NCBI RefSeq assembly: GCF_032391395.1
Contig: NZ_CP135916.1
Location: 2,325,001 to 2,389,000 of the forward strand
From: Sphingomonas sp. Y38-1Y
GTDB taxonomy: Bacteria > Pseudomonadota > Alphaproteobacteria > Sphingomonadales > Sphingomonadaceae
Direction of reading: 5' to 3'
DNA: 64,000 bases
The position numbers and the translations under genes were made by a program. Shown piece by piece: positions 33,961 to 45,509 of the stretch. The stretch's first letter is position 1; the number at the start of each line of letters is the position of its first letter. The notes beneath the pieces are model-generated. The model was not told where the DNA came from, ran no database searches, and worked only from the letters and a program-made list of their open reading frames with translations.

Positions 33961-34992
33961 TCAGTTCGCCTGGCTCAGCCGAACCGCGCCGTTGACGCCG
34001 GCGGGGAAGAACCCGCCCTGCTCCACCGCAGCCTTGTTGAGATAGACGATGTTGAGCACCTGTCCCGGCGTGCGGCTGAACGCGACCGCGTTGCCGTCGG
34101 TGGGGACGATGTTGGCGGCCTGATCGGCGCCCGAACCCTGCGAGCGGATGCCCTGGTCGATGTCGCTCGTTCCGTCGAGCGCGTCGCGCGCGTTCGAGAT
34201 CGCCTCGGTCTTGTCGATCAGCGTCGGCGTCTCCACGCCCTTGCGGTAGAGCGTCGTGCGGATCATCGCGGCATGATACGCCTCGACCGCAAGGATGCCC
34301 GCCGCCGCCTCCAGGAACGGCTTGTTCGAGATGAGCAGCGGCGACGATCCCTTGTACGCCGTGACCCCGACATCCTCGAACAGGAAGGCGCCGAGAAGGA
34401 AGTTCTCGTCGCTGGAGAAGGGATCGAAGGACTCGCTCTCGCCGATCAGCCCCGCTGCCCGCGCCGCGGCGGAAAATGCGTCGCCGCTCCCGGTGCCCAG
34501 GTTGATCTGCGGCTGCGCGATCGCCGAGGTACCGAGCGCCTGGCGAAGGAACGCGACGTGCGCGACCTCGTCCTGCGCGATCTCTCGCGCGAAGCGGGCG
34601 ATGGCGGGGTCGCTGAACGCCACGCGCCGGCCGCCGCGCACCGCACCCTGCGTCCCCGTGCCGCTGAGCAGGTTGTCGGCCAGCCCGGTCCCGAACGCCG
34701 CGAACGAATAGAACTGCGCCTCGAGATACTCAAGGTTGAGCGCGAAATTGAGCACGTCCTGGACCGAGGGCGCGGGCGTCGTCGGGCTGGGCGTAGGGGT
34801 CGGCGTGGGGCTTGGCGTCGGGGTGGGCCGGACGACGATGTCGTCGTTGCTGTCGTCGCAGGCGGCGAGCACCGCGGCGCCCGCCGCGACGAACGAGGCC
34901 TGGCCGGCGGTGCGGAGAAAGGCGCGGCGCGCATCGCGCCGCTCGTCGCAGGCGCGCAGGACGTTGGCGATCATGCTGTCATCATGGTTCAT
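33961..34992 (-). CDS. Exported ferritin-like domain protein 1
   Basis: A 343-residue protein of the Ferritin_2 type. An RRAFLRTAGQ Tat-like signal ends in LAAC, so it may be a lipoprotein. A proline-threonine-serine linker of about 22 residues follows, then the four-helix bundle with EYLEAQFY, DEVAHVAF and AVEAYHAAMIRT supplying metal-binding Glu/His pairs. The ATG at 34992 has GGAG upstream, 11 bp after the paralogue. Such proteins are stress-induced in many soil bacteria; metal or catalytic role is not established. Confidence 0.85.
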   Translation of the reverse strand: MNHDDSMIANVLRACDERRDARRAFLRTAGQASFVAAGAAVLAACDDSNDDIVVRPTPTPSPTPTPTPSPTTPAPSVQDVLNFALNLEYLEAQFYSFAAFGTGLADNLLSGTGTQGAVRGGRRVAFSDPAIARFAREIAQDEVAHVAFLRQALGTSAIAQPQINLGTGSGDAFSAAARAAGLIGESESFDPFSSDENFLLGAFLFEDVGVTAYKGSSPLLISNKPFLEAAAGILAVEAYHAAMIRTTLYRKGVETPTLIDKTEAISNARDALDGTSDIDQGIRSQGSGADQAANIVPTDGNAVAFSRTPGQVLNIVYLNKAAVEQGGFFPAGVNGAVRLSQAN

Positions 34993-35003
34993 CGCAGAGC
35001 TCC

Positions 35004-35951
35004 TCAATTGGCCGCGCTGGTGCGGATGGTGCCGTTGACGCCGTTCGGGAAGAACCCGCCGGCAGAGACGGCAAGGCGGTTGAGGTAGGCGATGTTGAGC
35101 ACTTGCCCCGACGTCCGGCTGAACGCGATGCCGTTGGCGTCTGCCGGCACGACGTTGCTCGCATCCTCGCGCGGGGCGACGCCCTGGTCGAGATCGTCCG
35201 GTCCGTCGAGCGCGTCGCGCGCGTTCGAGATCGCCTCGGTCGCGGCGATGATCGAGGGTTCGGCGATGCCCTTCTGATAAAGCGTCGTCCGCGCGATGCT
35301 AGCGTGATAGCCCTCGACCGCAAGGATGCCCGCGGCCGCCTCGAGGAACACGGGGTTCGAGATCAGCGTCGACGAACCCTTGTAGGCGGTGACGCCGACA
35401 TCCTCGAACAGGAAGGTCGCGAGCAGGAAGTTCTCGTCGCTGGCATAGGGATCAAAGGACTCGCCGGCACCGATCAGCCCGGCCGAGCGCGCCGCCAGCG
35501 AAAAGGCGGAGGTCGGCGAGACGCTGAGGTCGAGCGCAGGCCGCGCGATCGCGTTCGTGGTCAGGAGCGAGCGGACGAAGGCGACGTGCAGCCGTTCGTT
35601 GGTCGCGATCTCGCGCGCGAACTGCGCGACGAAGGGATCGCGGAAATTGACCTGGCGCGCACCCGTCAGGTTGACCGTCCCGGCCGTGCCCGTGCCACCA
35701 ACCTGCGCGGCATCGAGGTCGGTGCCGAACACCGCGCGGCTGTAGAAGGTCGCTTCCAAATATTCGAGGTTGAGCGCGAAGTTGAACACGTCGGCATCGG
35801 TGGGGGCCGCCTGGGCGCGCAACTGAGGCGCGCGGGTCGCAAGCGCCACGGCGCCGACCGCGCCGGCAGCCACGCCCATGCTGCGAAAAAAGTCACGTCG
35901 GTCGTTTCGACGGCGCCCATGCGCGTCGACCACACCCTCTTCCATGTGCAT
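35004..35951 (-). CDS. Exported ferritin-like domain protein 2
   Basis: A 315-residue paralogue of the downstream gene, with a twin-arginine signal (NDRRDFFRSMGVAAG) and the same bundle: EYLEATFYS, NERLHVAF and AVEGYHASIART. It lacks the Pro-Thr linker and the lipobox. The start codon has GGGAGA eight bases upstream, and an EcfG-like promoter lies just before it. The pair is transcribed together. Conserved end GVNG suggests both share the final helix and tail. Confidence 0.86.
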   Translation of the reverse strand: MHMEEGVVDAHGRRRNDRRDFFRSMGVAAGAVGAVALATRAPQLRAQAAPTDADVFNFALNLEYLEATFYSRAVFGTDLDAAQVGGTGTAGTVNLTGARQVNFRDPFVAQFAREIATNERLHVAFVRSLLTTNAIARPALDLSVSPTSAFSLAARSAGLIGAGESFDPYASDENFLLATFLFEDVGVTAYKGSSTLISNPVFLEAAAGILAVEGYHASIARTTLYQKGIAEPSIIAATEAISNARDALDGPDDLDQGVAPREDASNVVPADANGIAFSRTSGQVLNIAYLNRLAVSAGGFFPNGVNGTIRTSAAN

Positions 35952-35986
35952 TGACGGTCTCCCTGGCCCATACCGGGCGAGGCGAG

Positions 35987-36011
35987 AACAGGCCGTGTAA
36001 GCCTTTGTTCC
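35987..36011 (-). promoter_or_regulatory. EcfG (general stress) type promoter for ferritin pair
   Basis: On the minus strand GGAAC (36011-36007), 16 bp and TGTT (35990-35987) give a near-perfect alphaproteobacterial EcfG promoter, consensus GGAAC-N16/17-CGTT. It would start transcription about 30 nt before the ferritin ATG. Only one base of the core differs. Regulation by the general stress sigma factor is inferred. Confidence 0.55.
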
Positions 36012-36105
36012 TCCTTATGTTTTTTACTTACATGATCCATGTGATGGACTTGTCGGACGATTGCGCGTTCGAACCGCGTCCATCCTGATCCACGTTACTT
36101 CAAGG

Positions 36106-36139
36106 AAAAGCGCCGCCGTGCGGGGAGCACGACGGCGCT
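36106..36139 (-). terminator. katG rho-independent terminator
   Basis: The arms at 36109-36121 and 36127-36139 form a 13-bp GC-rich stem with one mismatch and a 5-nt loop. On the minus strand it ends in TTTT. It lies 29 bp after the katG stop. Confidence 0.75.
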
Positions 36140-36167
36140 GATCTACTGTGAGGATTTCTAAAACGGC

Positions 36168-38480
<2,313 letters not shown>

Positions 38481-38683
38481 TCACAGAAACCGGCCGATCC
38501 GATCAAGCGCTCCGCGGGTTCGATGAAGCGGTGGAATGGAACGGCGACCGGTGGCGGGTGCGGGTGTTCCAGGCGGCCGATGCGCCAAATGGTGGCGGGA
38601 CCCGGTGACGCGGGCCCCCGAGTGCGGCTATGGCAGCGCGACGCACCCGGCACGCCGGCGTGCGGGAAAGCTTCGGAGCGACG

Positions 38684-39352
38684 ATGAACGACGTGGAAAC
38701 CGGTCTTACCCTGTCGCGCTGGAAGCGGTTGTGCATGGGTGTCGAGCGGCGCAGTCGCCTGCGCGCCCCACGCGGCCCACGCAACCGGTCGGCGGACCAG
38801 GCGCGCTTCTTTCGCGAATGGCTGCGCGATCCGGTCGGCACCGCTTCGGTCGCCCCGTCGGGCGAGGCGTTGGTCGCGCTCATCACGCGAGAGATCGGCG
38901 TCGACAGCGGCCCGGTGCTCGAACTCGGTCCCGGCACCGGCGTGTTCACCCGCGCGCTCGTCGGCCGCGGCGTCAACGAGCGCGAGCTGACGCTGGTCGA
39001 ACAGAACCCCACCTTCGCCGCGCTGCTCAAGGCGCGGCATCCCGGCGCAACGATTCTGACGATCGATGCCGCGACGCTCGACCACGTGCTGGAGCCCGAT
39101 GCGCCGGCGTTCGGCGCCGCCGTTTGCGGGCTCGGCTTCCGCAGCATGCCCGCCGCGACGACCGAGGCGATCCTCAACGCCGCGTTCGCGCGGATGCAGC
39201 CGGATGCGGCGCTCTACCTCTTCACCTATGGCCGGCGCTGCTCGGTCTCGCCGGCGGTGCTCGCGCGGCTGGGCCTCCACGCGCATCGCGTCGGCATCGC
39301 CTATCGCAACCTGCCGCCCGCATCGGTCTGGCGCGTCACGCGCACCGGCTGA
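38684..39352 (+). CDS. Phospholipid N-methyltransferase-like SAM enzyme
   Basis: A 222-residue class I methyltransferase. Motif I is VLELGPGTGVFTRALVGRG, then TLVEQNPTFAALL. The order ARFFREWLRDPVGTASVAPS at the N-terminus and the positions of both motifs match the rhizobial PmtA type that methylates phosphatidylethanolamine. ATG at 38684 with GGAG upstream. It is divergent from katG across 278 bp; that gap contains no gene I can support. Function is likely but substrate is not proven. Confidence 0.78.
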   Translation: MNDVETGLTLSRWKRLCMGVERRSRLRAPRGPRNRSADQARFFREWLRDPVGTASVAPSGEALVALITREIGVDSGPVLELGPGTGVFTRALVGRGVNERELTLVEQNPTFAALLKARHPGATILTIDAATLDHVLEPDAPAFGAAVCGLGFRSMPAATTEAILNAAFARMQPDAALYLFTYGRRCSVSPAVLARLGLHAHRVGIAYRNLPPASVWRVTRTG

Positions 39353-39403
39353 GCCGAGTGTCCCGCACCGGCCGATCAACAAGCCTATCGCTCATAGACC
39401 AAG

Positions 39404-39418
39404 TCCTATAGGATCAGG
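39404..39418. promoter_or_regulatory. Operator-like site before FCD GntR gene (autoregulation)
   Basis: TCCTAT-AGG-ATCAGG aligns with the layout TCNTAT-N3-ATANGA found at three other promoters of this catabolic island. It also contains the 10-bp palindrome TCCTATAGGA. It ends 7 bp before the regulator ATG and is the weakest right half of the four. Confidence 0.4.
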
Positions 39419-39424
39419 TCCAAC

Positions 39425-40171
39425 ATGGCGGGCGACTTGACGATGCGGCACACTCACGAAGAAGCGACGATGCTGAACGACGGCGTCGCGCCCCGCCCGC
39501 GCGGCGCCCGCCCCGCCGCCGGCCCGACGATGGTGCAGCAGGCGTACGACCATCTGCTCACCGCATTGATGACGCTCCAGATTGCACCGGGCGAGCGCAT
39601 TGCGATCGACCAGGTCGCGCGCCGGCTGAACATTTCCCAGACCCCGATCCGCGAGGCGCTGAGCCAGCTCGAGGCCGAGAAGCTCGTCCACAAGATGCCG
39701 AACGTCGGCTATCGCGCCAGCGCACAGATGACGCGCGACGAGGTTCGCGACCTGTACACCCTTCGCCAGCTCATCGAACCTTATGCCGCCGCCCGCGCGG
39801 CCGAGGCGGTGACCGACGCCGCGGTCGAGGAACTGGAGGCGATTGACGCGGCGATGTCGGCGGTCAGCGAAGCGGGCGACTATTCGCGCTTTGCGGAGGC
39901 GGACGATCGCCTCCACCGCCTGATCGCCGGGATGAGCGGCAATCGCCTGATCGCCGACACGGTCGAGCGGCTGCATTCGCACCTCCACATCTTCCGCGCG
40001 CTCTACAGCACCAATGCCCCGACCGAGGCGGCGGCCGAGCATCGCAAGATCATCGACGCGCTCGTCGCGCGCGATCCTGCGGCGGCCGAAAAGGCGGTGC
40101 GCACCCACCTAGAGCGCTCGCAGCAGCGGATGGATCGTGTGCTCGCCGCCGGTGCGGCGAACGCCAATTGA
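39425..40171 (+). CDS. GntR-family regulator with FCD domain
   Basis: A 248-residue transcription factor. The winged helix (about residues 35-100) includes ERIAIDQVARRLNISQTPIR and EALSQLEAEKLV; the FCD domain holds the metal histidines in DDRLHRLIAG, ERLHSHLHIF and EHRKII. The ATG at 39425 is taken, though one at 39470 is possible. Its distinct operator sites in front of the following operons make it the likely local repressor. It is 64 bp before the amidohydrolase operon. The inducer would be an acid arising from that pathway. Confidence 0.88.
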   Translation: MAGDLTMRHTHEEATMLNDGVAPRPRGARPAAGPTMVQQAYDHLLTALMTLQIAPGERIAIDQVARRLNISQTPIREALSQLEAEKLVHKMPNVGYRASAQMTRDEVRDLYTLRQLIEPYAAARAAEAVTDAAVEELEAIDAAMSAVSEAGDYSRFAEADDRLHRLIAGMSGNRLIADTVERLHSHLHIFRALYSTNAPTEAAAEHRKIIDALVARDPAAAEKAVRTHLERSQQRMDRVLAAGAANAN

Positions 40172-40206
40172 GCGCTTGACAGCCTAGACCCCGCACCGTA
40201 CCCAAA

Positions 40207-40221
40207 TCGTATATGATACGA
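40207..40221. promoter_or_regulatory. Palindromic operator at the amidohydrolase-operon promoter
   Basis: TCGTAT-ATG-ATACGA is a perfect 6-bp inverted repeat. A TTGACA -35 is at 40176 with a weak -10 (TACCCA) near 40199, so the operator would cover the transcription start: a repressor position. The same half TCNTAT with 3-bp spacing occurs at 39404, 50868 and 56387. Confidence 0.55.
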
Positions 40222-40235
40222 AATGGAGAGGCGGG

Positions 40236-41627
40236 ATGCGGCGGAGTTTGCGCCATAGCCTGAATATGCTGGCAACCAGCGCGGCGCTGATCGCGGGTGC
40301 AGGCATTGCAAGCGCTGAAACGGTGGTGCTCGAAAATTTCACGCTGATCGACGGCACCGGCCGTGCGCCGCAGCGTAACCAGTCGCTCGTCATGGTCGAC
40401 GGCCGCGTGACCCAGGTCGGCCCCGCCGCCCGCATCAAGGCGCCGCGCGGCGCCACGCGCGAGAATCTGCGCGGCAAGTTCCTGATGCCCGGCATCATCG
40501 ACAGCCACGTCCACCTCGGCCTGGTCGACGGCATCGACCAGAGCTTCCCCAAATATTACGATCGCGCCAATGTCGAGGAGCAGCTTAAGCTCTACGCCGC
40601 CTACGGCGTGACTTCGGTCTACACGCTCGGCACCGATGGCGACGAGATCCACACGATCATCGCCGACCAGCGCCGCATTGGCCGCATCGACGGCGCGCGC
40701 GCGTTCACCGCGGGTCGCGGCGTCGTCTACAAGGGCAGCTATGGCGGCGTCCCCGGCCTCGACCAGCAGGTCTCGACCCCGGCCGAGACGGTGGCGATGG
40801 TCCGGCGCGAGGTCGCCAAGGGCGATGACTTCGTCAAATTGTGGATGGACGACGAGTTCGGCGACGTGGCCGAGCGGATGCCCTATTCGATCAGCAAGGC
40901 CGCGATCGACACCGCGCACGCGCTCAACAAGAAGGCGGTCGGCCACATCTTCTATCTGGAGAACGGCGCCGGCCTCGTCTCGCAAGGCGTCGACGGCTTC
41001 ATGCATCAGGTGCGCGACAAGCCCATCGACGCCAAGCTGATCGCCGACATGAAGGCCAGGCAGACGTGGCAGATCGCCTCGACGCTCAGCCGTGAGGCGT
41101 CTTTCACCTACAAGCTTCTGCCCTTCGTCGACGATCCCTTCTTCGTGCGCGGGGTCGCCCCCACGACGATCGCCGCGCTGAAAAGCCCGGAGCGGCAGGC
41201 GCGCCTGTCGAACGGCCCGCACTTCGGCAAATACCCGCAGGTCCTCGACCTCGCACTCCAGAACTTCGGCACGATGGCGAAGGCCGGCATTCCCTATGGC
41301 ATGGGCACCGATAGCGGGCCGACCGCACGCTTCCCGGGCTATTTCGCGCATTGGGAGCTGGAGCTGATGGTCAAGGCGGGCGTGACCCCCCTCCAGGCGC
41401 TGACTGCGGCGACCGGCACCAACGCCAGGTTCCTGAACGCGCGCGACATCGGCACCGTCGAGCGCGGCAAATGGGGCGACCTCCTCGTCCTCGACCGCGA
41501 TCCGACCGCCGACATCCGCAACACGCGCAGCATTCGCGCGGTCTACGTCGCCGGGCGCAAGCAGCCGACGATCTGGGAGACGTGCACCGGTCAGGCCGCC
41601 AACGCCTGCGGACCCGCGACGCGATGA
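40236..41627 (+). CDS. Exported amidohydrolase-family protein
   Basis: A 463-residue metal-dependent hydrolase of the imidazolonepropionase/prolidase-like branch, with a signal peptide ending near ASAE. Metal ligands are visible in GIIDSHVHLG (first HxH), KAVGHIFY and YGMGTDSGP. The sequence LIDGTGRAPQRNQS at the start is usual for this group. It could cleave an amide or lactone in the periplasm. The gene leads an operon that continues through MFS, GMC oxidoreductase, cytochrome and dehydrogenases; its stop overlaps the MFS start by 4 bp. Confidence 0.85.
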   Translation: MRRSLRHSLNMLATSAALIAGAGIASAETVVLENFTLIDGTGRAPQRNQSLVMVDGRVTQVGPAARIKAPRGATRENLRGKFLMPGIIDSHVHLGLVDGIDQSFPKYYDRANVEEQLKLYAAYGVTSVYTLGTDGDEIHTIIADQRRIGRIDGARAFTAGRGVVYKGSYGGVPGLDQQVSTPAETVAMVRREVAKGDDFVKLWMDDEFGDVAERMPYSISKAAIDTAHALNKKAVGHIFYLENGAGLVSQGVDGFMHQVRDKPIDAKLIADMKARQTWQIASTLSREASFTYKLLPFVDDPFFVRGVAPTTIAALKSPERQARLSNGPHFGKYPQVLDLALQNFGTMAKAGIPYGMGTDSGPTARFPGYFAHWELELMVKAGVTPLQALTAATGTNARFLNARDIGTVERGKWGDLLVLDRDPTADIRNTRSIRAVYVAGRKQPTIWETCTGQAANACGPATR

Positions 41628-42934
41628 CCGATCACGCGCTTGCCCCAGAGGCGGCGCCGGCAACGGCGGGCGCGCGGCCGACGCGCGCGCGCCACGTCGT
41701 CCTGTGGCTGACGGTGCTCGCCTATCTCATCACCTATATGGACCGCGTCGTCATCTCGACCGCGGCGCCGTCGATTCAGAAGGAGTTCGGCTTCTCGAAC
41801 CAGACGCTGGGCTGGATCTTCGCGTCGTTCCAGATCTCCTATGCGCTGTTCCAGATCCCGGGGGGCTGGCTTGGCGACCGGTTCGGGCCGCGACGCGCAC
41901 TGTCGGGCGTGGTCGTCTGGTGGTCGGCCTTCACCGCGATCACCGCCACCACCTGGTCGGCGGGGTCGATGATGGTCTCGCGCTTCCTGTTCGGCATGGG
42001 TGAGGCGGGCGCCTTCCCCATCGCCACGCGCAGCCTGTCGCGCTGGATGCTGCCCGCCGAGCGCGGCTGGGCGCAGGGCGTGACCCATGCCGGCGCGCGG
42101 CTGGGCGGTGCGGTTACGCCGGCGTTCGTCGCGCTGCTGATCGTCGGCTTCGGCTGGCGGATGCCGTTCTTGTTGTTCGCGCTCGTCGGCCTCGGCTGGG
42201 CGGCGCTTTGGTTCTGGTACTATCGCGACACCCCGCGCGATCATAAGTCGGTGAACGCCGCCGAGCTCGAGCTGATCGAGGGTGCGCTGGGCAAGGGCAA
42301 GGCGCGCGTCAGCGTCCCGTGGAAGAAGCTGCTCGCGCGGCCGCAGCTGTGGACGCTGTCGGCGATGTATTTTTGCTACGCCTATTGCATCAACATCTTC
42401 CTGACCTGGTTTCCGAAGTACCTCCACGACGCGCGCGGGTTCGACATCGCCGTCATGGGCCTGATGGCCAGCATGCCGCTGATGGCGGGCGTGGTCGGCG
42501 ACCTGGCGGGCGGCTGGTTCAGCGATCTGCTGGTCAAGCGCGGCGCCGGCCTTCGCATGGGCCGCCGGGTGGTGGCGATCGTCGGGTTCCTGATCGCGGC
42601 GGCGATGATCCCGCTCGCGGCCGCGGCCGAGGGACATATCGCCAGCATTATCTTCTTCTGCGTGGCGCTGTTCGGGCTGGAGCTGACCGTCGGGGTCAGC
42701 TGGGCCGTGACGCTCGACATCGGCGGCGAATATGCCGGATCGGTGTCGGCGGTGATGAACACGCTGGGCAATATCGGCGCGGCGATCGCCGCGGCGGTGA
42801 CGGGCTATATCGTCGCGGCGAGCGGCTGGTTCTCCGCCTTTGCGGTGCTGGCGGTGCTCTGCGTGATCGCGGCGGTGCTGTTCCTGCGCATCGACGCGTC
42901 GCGCCCGCTTTATGTCGAGGAGGCTCGCGCGTGA
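41624..42934 (+). CDS. MFS transporter, ACS (anion:cation symporter) type
   Basis: A 436-residue transporter with 12 predicted helices. DRVVISTAAPSIQKEF and GGWLGDRFGPRR are family motifs, and ITYMDR at helix one is typical of ACS carriers for organic acids such as sugar acids, phthalate or 4-hydroxyphenylacetate. It is coupled to both neighbours by 4-bp overlaps. It would take up the acid product released by the amidohydrolase or the starting compound. Substrate unknown. Confidence 0.87.
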   Translation: MTDHALAPEAAPATAGARPTRARHVVLWLTVLAYLITYMDRVVISTAAPSIQKEFGFSNQTLGWIFASFQISYALFQIPGGWLGDRFGPRRALSGVVVWWSAFTAITATTWSAGSMMVSRFLFGMGEAGAFPIATRSLSRWMLPAERGWAQGVTHAGARLGGAVTPAFVALLIVGFGWRMPFLLFALVGLGWAALWFWYYRDTPRDHKSVNAAELELIEGALGKGKARVSVPWKKLLARPQLWTLSAMYFCYAYCINIFLTWFPKYLHDARGFDIAVMGLMASMPLMAGVVGDLAGGWFSDLLVKRGAGLRMGRRVVAIVGFLIAAAMIPLAAAAEGHIASIIFFCVALFGLELTVGVSWAVTLDIGGEYAGSVSAVMNTLGNIGAAIAAAVTGYIVAASGWFSAFAVLAVLCVIAAVLFLRIDASRPLYVEEARA

Positions 42935-43728
42935 GCGACGACGACAAGACCCGCGCCGACCGGCGCACCATCCTGAAGTTCGCCGGGCTCGGCATGGGCG
43001 CAGCGGCGATGCCGCTCGCCGCGCAGCAGACCGATCCGATCCCGCAGCCGGGCGCCGCGCCCGTCCCCGCCCCGCCGGCGCCGCCCAGCGGCCACGACAT
43101 GGCCGCACACGCCGCCAAGCCCGCTCAGTCGGCGGGCGACGCGCCGCGGCTTGGCTACATCTTCCTGGATGCGGAGGAAGCCGCCTTCGTCGAGGCGTTC
43201 GTCGACACGATCATCCCCGCCGACGAGTACAGCCCCAAGGGCAGCGAGCTGGGCGTCGCGACCTTCGTCGACCGCCAGCTCTATTCCGCCTGGGGTCAGG
43301 GCCGGAACATGTACCTGCAAGGCCCCTTTCAGGAGGGAACGCCCGAGCAGGGGTACCAGATGTCGCTCGCGCCCGCGGACATGGTGCGGCTCGGCATCGC
43401 CGACCTCAACGCCTGGGCGCGCAAGACCTATGCCGACAACAGCTTCGACACCGTGACCGACGCACAGCGCGTCGAGATCGTCACCGCGCTGGAGGCGAAC
43501 AAGATCACGCTGGACGCGGTGCCGACGCCCTTGTTCTTCAACATGCTCTACCAGCTCACCACCGACGGTTTCTTCGCTGACCCGCTGCATGGCGGCAATC
43601 GCGGCAAGGCGTCGTGGACGATGCTGGGCTATCCCGGCGTCGGTGAGATGTTCGCCGACAAGATCGCCGAATGGCGCGGCAAGCCCTTCCGCGTCGATGA
43701 CCCCCAGTCGATCCTGGACCTCAGCTGA
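42931..43728 (+). CDS. Gluconate 2-dehydrogenase subunit 3-like protein
   Basis: A 265-residue Tat-exported small subunit: the signal is DRRTILKFAGLGMGA, then a proline-rich linker, then the domain with FVEAFVDTIIPADEYSPKG and SWTMLGYPGVG, the family's common ends. Such subunits bind a membrane-bound GMC-type flavin dehydrogenase and assist its export, since the large subunit has no signal. The GTG start overlaps the MFS stop, and its stop shares one base with the GMC start. Confidence 0.88.
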   Translation: MSDDDKTRADRRTILKFAGLGMGAAAMPLAAQQTDPIPQPGAAPVPAPPAPPSGHDMAAHAAKPAQSAGDAPRLGYIFLDAEEAAFVEAFVDTIIPADEYSPKGSELGVATFVDRQLYSAWGQGRNMYLQGPFQEGTPEQGYQMSLAPADMVRLGIADLNAWARKTYADNSFDTVTDAQRVEIVTALEANKITLDAVPTPLFFNMLYQLTTDGFFADPLHGGNRGKASWTMLGYPGVGEMFADKIAEWRGKPFRVDDPQSILDLS

Positions 43729-45506
43729 TGCCCACCAAGCTTCCCCCCGTCGACGTGGTGATCGTCGGCTCCGGCTGGACCGGCGGCATCGTCGCCAAGG
43801 AACTGGCGTCGACGGGCCTCAAGATCCTGATGCTCGAGCGTGGCAAGTTCCAGGACACCAACCCGGACTTCATCGCGCCGCAGTCGCACGACGCGCTGAA
43901 ATATTCGCGCCGCCTGGACCTGGCGCAGGATCTGTCGAAGGAGACGATCACCTTCCGCAACGACCGCGGTCAGACCGCGCTGCCGATGCGCCAGTACGGC
44001 TTCTTCATCCCGGGATCGGGCGTGGGCGGATCGGGTGCGCACTGGTCGGGCCTCACCTGGCGCTGGGGCGAGTGGGAGCATCGCATGCTCTCCGGCACGG
44101 TCGAGAAATATGGCCGGTCGCTGATCCCCGAGGACATGACGATCCAGGATTGGCCGATCAGCTACAAGGACATCGAACCCTATTACGATCGGTTCGAAAA
44201 GGTCTGCGGCGTTTCGGGCAAGGCGGGCAACCTGCGCGGCAAGATCCAGGCGGGTGGCAACCCGTTCGAGGCGCGGCGTCAGAACGAGTTCCCGCTGCCG
44301 CCGATGACCCCGACGCAGAGCATGACCATGTTCGAGGGGGCGACGAAGAAGCTGGGTTACCACCCCTTCCCGATCCCCGCCTCGAACTGCTCGACCGACT
44401 ATGTCAATCCGGACGGCGTCGCGCTGGGGGCGTGCCACTATTGCGGCCACTGCACCAACTACGGCTGCGAGGCGAACGCCAAGGCGAGCCCGCACTTCAC
44501 GATGATCCCGCTCGCGCGCGCCAATACCGGGTTCGAGCTTCGCACCAATGCCATGGTGCTCAAGGTCAACCTGGACTCGACGGGCAAGAAGGCGACCGGC
44601 GTCACCTATGCCGACGCGCGCGGGCGCGAGTTCGAGCAGCCCGCCGACCTCGTCATCGTCAGCGCCTTCGTCATGGGCAACGTCCAGCTTATGCTGCATT
44701 CCGGCATCGGCAAGCCCTATGACCCGCAGACGGGCGAGGGCGTGGTCGGTCGCAACTATGCCTATCAGAGCCTGGGCGGCGCCCGGGTCGAGGTGCCGCG
44801 CGACGTCTTCATGAACCCGTTCATGGGCGCCGGCGCGCTCGGCATGTGGATCGACGATTTCGCCTCGAACAATTTCGATTTCGCCAAAGCCGGGTACATC
44901 GGCGGCGCCGGGATCAGCGCAGGCCAGAACAGCGGCGATCCCCTCACCTATCGCCCCACCACCCCCGGCTCGCCGCGCTGGGGCGCCGGATGGAAGAAGG
45001 GGATGGTCGAGGCATATCAGCACACCATGAGCGTCGGCTTCCAGGGCGCGGTGATGTCGTATCGCCAGAACTACATGGACCTCGACCCCACCTATCGCGA
45101 CCATTGGGGCCGCCCGCTGCTTCGCCTGACCTTCGACTGGCAGTCGAACGAGCAGAAGGTGATGGCGGCGACGTTCGCGCATTGCCAGCGGATCGCCGGC
45201 GAGATCAGCGGCAAGGCGCCCGCGACCGCGACGCCTGGCCGCGCGATGGCGGGGCGGCGGTTCAACTCGGTTCCGTACCAGACCTCGCACAATACCGGCG
45301 GCGCCGTGTTCGGCGACGATCCGCGGACCAGCGCGGTCAACAAGTACATGCAGTCGTGGGACGTGCCCAACGTGTTCGTGCTCGGCGCCAGCGCGCTGCC
45401 ACAGAACGCCGCGCGCAACCCCACCGGGCCGGTCGGCGCGCTCGCCTTCTGGGCGGCCGATGCGATCCGCGAGAAATATCTGAAGCGCCCCGGGCGCCTC
45501 GTCTGA
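43728..45506 (+). CDS. GMC-family flavin dehydrogenase, large subunit
   Basis: A 592-residue GMC oxidoreductase of the gluconate 2-dehydrogenase type. FAD-binding VVIVGSGWTGGIVAKELA is at the start; a cysteine-rich insert ACHYCGHCTNYGC is typical of this family; the GMC C-terminus contains SHNTGGAVFGDDP and NPTGPVGALAFWAADAI. It oxidises an alcohol or hydroxy-acid and passes electrons to the cytochrome c encoded next. With its small subunit and cytochrome it forms a three-component periplasmic dehydrogenase. Substrate unknown. Confidence 0.9.
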   Translation: MPTKLPPVDVVIVGSGWTGGIVAKELASTGLKILMLERGKFQDTNPDFIAPQSHDALKYSRRLDLAQDLSKETITFRNDRGQTALPMRQYGFFIPGSGVGGSGAHWSGLTWRWGEWEHRMLSGTVEKYGRSLIPEDMTIQDWPISYKDIEPYYDRFEKVCGVSGKAGNLRGKIQAGGNPFEARRQNEFPLPPMTPTQSMTMFEGATKKLGYHPFPIPASNCSTDYVNPDGVALGACHYCGHCTNYGCEANAKASPHFTMIPLARANTGFELRTNAMVLKVNLDSTGKKATGVTYADARGREFEQPADLVIVSAFVMGNVQLMLHSGIGKPYDPQTGEGVVGRNYAYQSLGGARVEVPRDVFMNPFMGAGALGMWIDDFASNNFDFAKAGYIGGAGISAGQNSGDPLTYRPTTPGSPRWGAGWKKGMVEAYQHTMSVGFQGAVMSYRQNYMDLDPTYRDHWGRPLLRLTFDWQSNEQKVMAATFAHCQRIAGEISGKAPATATPGRAMAGRRFNSVPYQTSHNTGGAVFGDDPRTSAVNKYMQSWDVPNVFVLGASALPQNAARNPTGPVGALAFWAADAIREKYLKRPGRLV

Positions 45507-45509
45507 CCC

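Noticed and set aside
35666..36040. 124-codon frame across the ferritin promoter
   Set aside because: It runs out of frame into the ferritin-2 gene and has no start signal; the ferritin frame has a Tat signal and bundle motifs.
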